NCBI RefSeq assembly: GCF_964275005.1
Contig: NC_092703.1
Span: forward strand, 1,725,001-1,789,000
Source of the DNA: Diadema setosum
Taxonomy: Eukaryota; Echinodermata; Echinoidea; Diadematoida; Diadematidae
DNA: 64,000 nucleotides
Direction of reading: 5' to 3'
Positions 57,878-64,000 of this stretch are shown piece after piece. The notes under the pieces were generated by a model. The model did no database searches and was not told where the DNA came from. It saw nothing but the letters and a program-made list of their open reading frames with translations. Position 1 is the first letter of the stretch, and each line of letters starts with the position of its first letter. A program made the translations under genes and the position numbers.

Positions 57878-60796
57878 GTAAGTGACGATAAGCTACACTT
57901 GATTAAATGTTTACAAGAATAAATGTGTTTATAAACGGATGTATATCATAATATATAAACACAACTGTATGAGTACAGTTGTGTTTAGCATAACTATGCC
58001 ATCTTTTTACTATAACAATTTGACAGCATAATTTTGCCATTTGAATCAAATATGATTCATACGCATTTTTATGTAACCATCGATCAAAAACCTTGCGATA
58101 CTAATTTGTGACGGTTCTTTTAGGCAAAATCGAATTCTTTTCTTCATGGAATCTTTTTTGCCTCTTTTTCCCCCTCAAGGTAGTATTCCCAGAAGCTGGG
58201 TATGCCTAGTGCTTATTCAAATTAGTCGCATATAAGTTAGAAGCTAAGGTCTTTCGTTTAGAACTCTGCACAGGTATTCAGTTGATTTCAATTCAATCCA
58301 ATTATTTGGTTTACTGTACAGCACTAAAGTTGTCGCATTTAAAGTCTGATTCATAGAACATTGTGAAAAAAAAAATAATGATATAATCACGAATCACAAG
58401 ACATTCATCATATGTATAATTTCGACAGAGCATACAACCTACCATAATATCAAAATTCCAAATACCCAGATTAAAGCACGTACACTTAACTCTGTTCTAG
58501 ATATTGCACATCCGATAAGTTATAGAAATACAATCTAATCATCATTATGTTCTAATGACATCGTGAGATAGATTGTGAGATAAAATACTTTTGTATTTGT
58601 ATAAAAATGTCACAAGCAACAGTGTTACCACCAAAAGTTACAGGCGACTAAATGTTTTCATGATACTCTCCCATGTCGAATTCAAATAACCAGGGACATC
58701 GATCAAAATTGTTATGTCCGTTGAACCTGTATAAGGCAGAACACAAGGGGGCAGCAGCATCAAGAACAATAAGTAGTCTATGTTCAGGTCTCATCGTAAA
58801 ACACTTCCTTTTAGCTTTTACAGAATATCATACTAGAAATAAGAATGGTATAGAGCGCACATAAGAAATATGATAGTATACCAATGTATAGTATTTATAA
58901 TACAATAACGTGGGACGGAAAACCTTTTGAGCAGAATTAAGCAGCATTGTGTCGTTACTTGCAAAAGTATAGTATATACTCGGCATTGGTTGGCATGCTC
59001 TCAACGTTTGAAACCTTCCTTTTTTTTTTCTTTTTATGACAGCACCATGTAGCATATCTGTCAGTACGATCACAATACACTAGAAAATGTGTCTTACAAA
59101 AAAAGGGACTATTTCTTTCAAATTCAGGCGATGTTAGCCCACAAACAAAGCTGCTTTCCCAACTACTTGATAACTACGGTCCCCGTAGCGTCCGTCCGGT
59201 GCGTGAAAGAAGCGACATCGTTGACATTTCATTCAGGCTTCTTCCCAGAGAACTCATCAAGTTTGTAAGTCACCAAAACCAGACGAGAAAAGGGGAATGA
59301 TAAGTATATTCTTTGTTGAACGGAAAGATGATTCAAAGAATGAAAATGTCTTCCGTTGTTTTATACTTTGTAACCATTATTTTTTTTTCTCACTCTCGCT
59401 TTCTTTCATAAAATCTCGTAATAACATTAATAATGGGTATAATGGGTAATAATAATTATGTAATTGTTCATATCGATACTGTTCGCAACAGTTCAAGTCC
59501 TTGACATAAATGTGCACACGTAAACAATAGAATGTGAAAACGTGAAAAAAAAAAATTATCATGTTGATGTTAAGTAGTTAATGTGGGAGCAAATACGTCC
59601 CCAGCGTGCGTTTAACCTAGCTCCTTTACAGCCAGTTTTAGTCTAATTCCCGAAAAGCTAAATAGGCCTATTACATCTTTGGTTTGCTTTCGAAGTTTGC
59701 AAAGTTATGATTGTCATTTCTTTTTTCTTTTTTTTTTCTTTTTTTTTTTTTTTGCTTGATGATAAGTACGTTTCCTCCATCACTGCCTTTATTCAATACC
59801 ACATACTTTTTGAGAAATGTAGAAAGCAAAAATTTTACTAACATACTTATGCTATCAGTTTCTGTTATTTATCTATTGGGCCAGATCTAAATCAATGTAT
59901 CTTTCTAATTATCTCATTTTCATTTGTTTTTGTTGTTCTTGATACTGAGGACGAGGGACAACAAACCGTTCAAATATCTGCATCTGTCCGAATGGTGAGA
60001 ATTCATTAGCATTTTACTTTTAGATCGATATATTATTATTACTTTCTTCTTCCCACTGAAATGTTCCGTCAGGGCTCGGAAGGTCGCTGTTCCTTTTGGG
60101 CAGCGCCCCCTATCCTTCTACTTGTATAACCATAAAGAAAGAATATTGGAAATTCATGATGAGAATATGTTTATCTTGCTCACTCTTCCATTACGTGTCT
60201 TTCTCTTTAGTCAATATGAATTCCGCTCGTTAGGGAGAGAGAATTTTTTGCATGATGAGCGAAAACTTGATTATCAGTTGATCTCTCTTCCTACATGAAT
60301 TAAACTGTCCTGTATTCACGGATCCTTCCATTTAAAAGACATTGAGAATTGAAAAGATCAGAGCAGAAGAGGAGCAGCAAAAGTAAATTATAACATCATA
60401 ATAATAATTTAATTATTATTGTGACATAAACAGACAACTCATTTTGAGTAGTTCCCTTCACCACTGCCAGCAAAATGTAAGACGTTTCACCAAAGAGAAA
60501 TACTTCCGGGGAAAAAAAGGAAAATAATTGGCTCATGCAAAACACTTTTCTAAAGGTAAGGAAAAACACACACACACACAGGGAAGAATAGTCATAGGTA
60601 GGTGACAAGTGGAAGGCTTTAATTCCTCATGTGATCACAAGCTTTCATGGTTTGCATGATTCACATATTTCCCTGCAATCATCCAGATATGGAGAGACGA
60701 AAAGATGATCTGGGACCCGGAAGAATTCGGGGGAGTCGATGTCGTAACGGTCAAGGGAAAAGATGTCTGGCTGCCCGATATCGCCTTGTACGAGAA
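57817..60796 (+). CDS. Second nicotinic-receptor-like subunit gene, exons 1-4 (runs past the window)
   Basis: Exons are 57817-57877 (signal peptide MCGRKIFLGFLLVASMTTTN), 59128-59264 (LLDNYGPRSVRPV, then IVDISFRLLPRELIKF), 59950-59994 (DEGQQTVQISASVRM) and 60687-60796 (IWRDEKMIWDPEEFGG, then VWLPDIALYE). They give 117 residues in phase, with the same intron phases as the gene at 36693 and identical 45 and 110 bp exons 3 and 4. The loop D Trp55 position is Ser78. Exon 5 (Cys-loop) is not found before 64000, so intron 4 exceeds 3.2 kb here against about 0.9 kb in the first gene. Function is as for gene 1: a Cys-loop channel subunit. The alpha or non-alpha class cannot be told because loop C is missing from the window. 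Confidence 0.87.
59128..59264 (+). CDS. Receptor gene 2, exon 2
   Basis: Acceptor TTTCAAATTCAG, donor GTAAGT. About half the residues match gene 1 exon 2, most strongly in YGPR.VRPV and DISFRLLP..LI.F. Confidence 0.88.
59950..59994 (+). CDS. Receptor gene 2, exon 3 (45 bp)
   Basis: Same length and phase as gene 1 exon 3. Ends VRM before GTGAGA. Confidence 0.82.
60687..60796 (+). CDS. Receptor gene 2, exon 4 (110 bp)
   Basis: Acceptor ATCCAG, donor GTGAGT. Keeps W.DEKM.WDP and VWLPDI.LYE. Confidence 0.92.
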
Positions 60797-60876
60797 GTGA
60801 GTACCCCCGTCTGACTAATTACCGATTCTAGTATGGGTGCTAGAAGGTGAACATTGTTTTATCGTCCGCCCATTGT

Positions 60877-60886
60877 TTGTGTGCGT

Positions 60887-60938
<52 letters not shown>

Positions 60939-60953
60939 GTGTGCGTGTGTGTA
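60877..60953. repeat. (GT)n microsatellite
   Basis: GT tract with several GC substitutions in intron 4 of gene 2. Confidence 0.9.
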
Positions 60954-60960
60954 TGGTTTT

Positions 60961-61262
60961 ACCCTATTTAGGGGCACTGAATCCGAATCTGGATGATGCA
61001 ACTCTTGCAGTCATACCGAAATGGATGCCTTAACTGAAATTTCCATATTTTATTATAAACGGTGAAAATTGGAAACAATTTGATAGTTTAAAGCTACTTC
61101 GAGGGTGCTGAATCCGAATCTGAGTAATGCAGCTCTTTCGTGCTTGAAAGTTCTGAGACATTCAAGACGACGGCCAACACACTGGCAACCAAAATGCCTG
61201 CTACTTCCCTCTCAAGGATGTAAGAGTTGATTCATCCAGGTTTGGATTCAGTACCCTAAAAA
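60961..61262. repeat. Inverted repeat with 'gctgaatccgaatctg' words
   Basis: The phrases gcactgaatccgaatctgga (60974) and gtgctgaatccgaatctgag (61106) are direct copies. Their complement recurs at 61222-61256 (agttgattcatccaggtttg, then gattcagtaccct). A related fragment lies near 9590 (gctgaatcatcaagattcga). Confidence 0.6.
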
Positions 61263-62166
61263 GGGCAATATCAGTCATGTTTAGATAGCAAATATCAGAT
61301 TATATAGATAATATTATATATATTACATAAATAACATCTGAAATAAGGTGAGGCCCAGTTTCGGGTTCAGCATTCTCAAATCGGTCATCAAGAAAAAAAC
61401 ATCAAAGCAGAGTATTCTGCGGAAATTTCTTCTCTTTACCCGGTATGATGTTTTGCAATAATTCGTTTATGGGTTTTATTTGAGTGCGAGGAGAAGTTAT
61501 TGGTATTGGTTTGTGATTGCTTGACATGGTTTTACTAGACGTAAGTGTGGATGAGGATGCGGGCTTACAAATATTCCTTCAGATCTACTACAGATCGCCC
61601 TTCTCTCGGGGTTATGCAGGGCGTTACCGTTTGAGGTTGTTGATCATGTTTATTGTGTGGATTGTGATAGTGAATGGTGATCTGAATGGTGCTTCTGATC
61701 ATGAAATGCCCCCCCCCCCCCCTCCCGTGTTATGGTGTCTGTGGTATGGCGGTGGAGGTGGTGTGTTGAGTGTGGTTCGTGCTAATTTGATGGTGATGTG
61801 TATGGTGCTTCGTGCACATTCGCCATCTTCGCCATTCGTGGTGGCGATGGTGGTCTGTGTGTGTGTACGCGGGTATTGTTACTGTGACGGATGTGTCGAC
61901 AATAAGCCATGCATGAGGGGCTCGTGCTGCACGTCCACTCAAGGCGACCATCAGGGAGAATTCCGCCCGACCATCTTTCTTTCTTTCTTTCTTTTGTGTT
62001 TATGAAGACCTGCCTTGGTAGGCAATTTCTTCAAAAAATTCGTTGATTCTCTGAGCATAAGTTCTGTGTAAATAGGCTAATGGTGGTTGTTTTATATCTA
62101 AACAGTATTTCATACACCTGACATATTATATGAGATAGGGACGCAATATCTTCTGAAAATAACATA
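61263..62166. other. Intron 4 of receptor gene 2, no exon found
   Basis: Contains a C run at 61708-61722 and G/T-rich sequence. The frame open at 61517-62005 has no Cys-loop or membrane features of exon 5. Confidence 0.4.
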
Positions 62167-63177
62167 TACACTCAGAAAAAAAAAGAAAGTAAACACTTTT
62201 TCGAGGTCATATTTTTCATAGAAGATTTTTATAAAAATCAATGTATTATATACCATATCAAAGGTAATCTAATTGGCTATTAAGCTCATAGGTTAATGAA
62301 AAAGAAAACTTTACACATGAGTGAGCACATTCGTTTTTATCCTCCCAGGCACAAAATCAAAAATTGCAAAAATTGACATGTTCTCTTTCATTTGCAAATG
62401 CCCTTCACGATAACACTGACAACAAAATACCAGTTTAACACAATGAGAGACATGAATGAAATAGGGAAAATTAATTTTTTGTTCATTTTATCTCTTTACT
62501 TCCTCTAAGAAAACAAAGTGGGAAACTAAAGGGGGAAAATAAGAATTTTCTGTCACGTCAAACTTCAAATGACACAGGGGGAAAAAAAGCATAAAGATGG
62601 TTAGTTGAGCAGAATTTCTTTATCTATTTCTTTTAAACTTGTGATTTAAAATCCATGTGACAATTTCAAGAACCAAACATTATATACAATTTCCTACTTT
62701 GAAAAAAAAGAGCTGAAATTTGTAACCTTTTTGTTAATTATTTTTTCTTCTTACTTACTTCTTATTTCATTTGAATTTAGTTTTGACATAAGATGCTTTA
62801 TTTTCCTCCATTATTTTTAGCCTTCATTGGTCTTTTAGGCTTTAAAGATATCATAGAGATCAAAGGTTTGTTTTTGCAACTTAATTCATGTTTCTTTTTG
62901 TGTGAAATTTGTTGTTTGTTCTTATTGTTCTATGGAAGAATACAGTCATACGCATGAATGACAACTTGTTCAGTTTTGCAATCTTTACTTTTGTGCCCTG
63001 GAAGAGAAAAACAATGGTGTTCACTCATGCGTTAAGTTTCCTTTTGTGTTGACCTACCAGGTTAATAGCCAATTAAATCACCTTCAATATGGCATATAAT
63101 ACATTGGCTTTCAGCAAAATATTCTATGAGAAATCTAAACCTTAAAAAGCGTTAACTTTCTTTTTTTGCTGAGTGTA
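62167..63177. mobile_element. 1 kb MITE with ~200 bp inverted repeats, TA duplication
   Basis: Starts TACACTCAG and ends CTGAGTGTA, each followed by an A/T tract and 'gaaagt' or its complement. The arms pair further in through 'tgtattatat', 'aattggctattaa' and 'catgagtga'. TA lies outside both ends (62165-62166 and 63178-63179), as for Tc1/mariner elements. No transposase frame is present. Confidence 0.8.
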
Positions 63178-63361
63178 TAACGGCATATAATTTTAGAAAT
63201 TGGACGAATGGATTGGGAGAGTGGCTTGGTCGATTGTTTTACGAGAGAGGGATAGAAAGAAGGTGGATTGTTCGACGTGGGACTTCACTTTAATACCTAA
63301 CAATTTTGGCTTGGTCAATATGCTTAAGAAAGAGAAAAAATGAAGGGGATAGATAGTTTGA

Positions 63362-63500
63362 GGTGAGACGCCACCTGCCCACTCCTGAACAGCGGTACAG
63401 GGTTGCGCCTTTCCCGCCGACAGGAGGGCCTAGTGCCCTCCTGTCGGCCAACGGTGATGTCTCGGGCTTTCCCGGGGGCGGGCGCCTCTACCTACCGGCC
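63362..63500 (+). repeat. GC-rich repeat, copy 1, with perfect hairpin
   Basis: Contains 'gcccactcctg', 'cagggttgcgcctttcccg' and 'ggtgatgtctcgggctttcc', all matched in order by the copy at 63892-64000. In this copy ccgacaggagggc and gccctcctgtcgg (about 63416-63446) form a 13 bp stem with a 5-base loop. Confidence 0.7.
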
Positions 63501-63891
63501 GAGGTTTAGATTAAAGCCTAGTAGGCAGGGACGTTCTCGAAAGATAGAGATAGAAGAAAAATAAAAAGAGGAAGATAGTTTGGGGAGAAAATGGACAGCT
63601 AGGGCGGTAGAGGGCGCTAATCTCCTCACTCAGACAATAGGTCAGCCCCTCACCAGCCCCTCACCCAACCATCGTTGTTGCTGTTGTTTTAGATTTATTG
63701 GAACTCTCATGCCGGGTGGGCAATTTGCTCCAAAAAATATAATTATTCAAATATACCTTTAAATTCAATTACAAAACCTATACTACTTCTAATTATTTAC
63801 AAAAAAAAAACAAACACTAATCACATATATTTTAATATTTACAAGTGATATATTTACAAAGGAAGGAAAAGGGGACAGGGTTCCGGAAATG

Positions 63892-64000
63892 ATGTCATCT
63901 GCCTACTCCTGCATCGAGAGAAATGCAGGGTTACGCCGTTCCCGTCGGCAAAGCAGGTATAGGACCCGCCCGTCGACGCCGGTGATGTCTTGGCCTTTCC
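63892..64000 (+). repeat. GC-rich repeat, copy 2 (cut by window end)
   Basis: Direct, diverged copy of 63362-63500 sharing 'ctactcctg', 'cagggttacgccgttcccg' and 'ggtgatgtcttggcctttcc'. The hairpin is not perfect here. Confidence 0.65.

Noticed and set aside
61517..62005. 162-codon open frame inside intron 4 of receptor gene 2
   Set aside because: It runs through a poly-C tract and G/T-rich low-complexity DNA and has no Cys-loop, membrane or other motif.
1..64000. tRNA, rRNA or snRNA genes
   Set aside because: No cloverleaf with A and B box sequence, nor conserved rRNA or snRNA blocks, was recognised on reading; a covariance-model scan would be decisive.

Overview
This window is AT-rich eukaryotic DNA. 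It has spliced genes with GT-AG introns, many di- and tetranucleotide microsatellites, and a dense population of short inverted-repeat transposons. The gene content (divergent Cys-loop receptor subunits in tandem, immunoglobulin-domain membrane proteins) and repeat style suggest a marine invertebrate deuterostome, most likely an echinoderm such as a sea urchin or perhaps a cephalochordate. That assignment is inference; nothing in the sequence names the species.

Layout. 0-11 kb is almost gene-free. It holds a possible last exon of an upstream gene at the very edge, an inverted minisatellite, a 62-63 bp minisatellite, small MITEs with clean target-site duplications, a degenerate ~228 bp satellite interrupted by a CACTG-ended MITE, and a 163 bp satellite carrying paired octamer motifs. 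11.17-13.91 kb is bounded by inverted repeats and carries eight copies of a 9-mer plus a broken coding domain. 14.1-16.4 kb (minus strand) holds a small single-pass immunoglobulin-like membrane protein, with a string of possible small 5' exons out to 22.4 kb. 28.2-30.2 kb (plus strand) holds an intronless 668-residue receptor with four Ig domains, one membrane segment and a tyrosine-rich tail. 30-36 kb is intergenic and rich in decayed DNA transposons.

36.7-49.3 kb (plus strand) holds a complete nicotinic-acetylcholine-receptor-like (Cys-loop) subunit gene. I reconstruct eight exons with consistent phases, encoding 465 residues. A second, paralogous gene starts at 57.8 kb with the same exon lengths and phases for its first four exons and runs off the window. 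Between them, 54.1-55.4 kb holds four phase-compatible exons of a possible unrecognised gene. The window ends in a 1 kb palindromic Mariner-like MITE and two copies of a GC-rich repeat.

The two receptor genes look like a tandem duplication. The complete one keeps the pore (E at -1', L at 9'), the Cys-loop and the vicinal cysteine pair, but several aromatic residues of the acetylcholine site are replaced. It may be a channel whose ligand is no longer acetylcholine. The two Ig genes are plausible cell-surface recognition or adhesion proteins; no common pathway can be read from the DNA.
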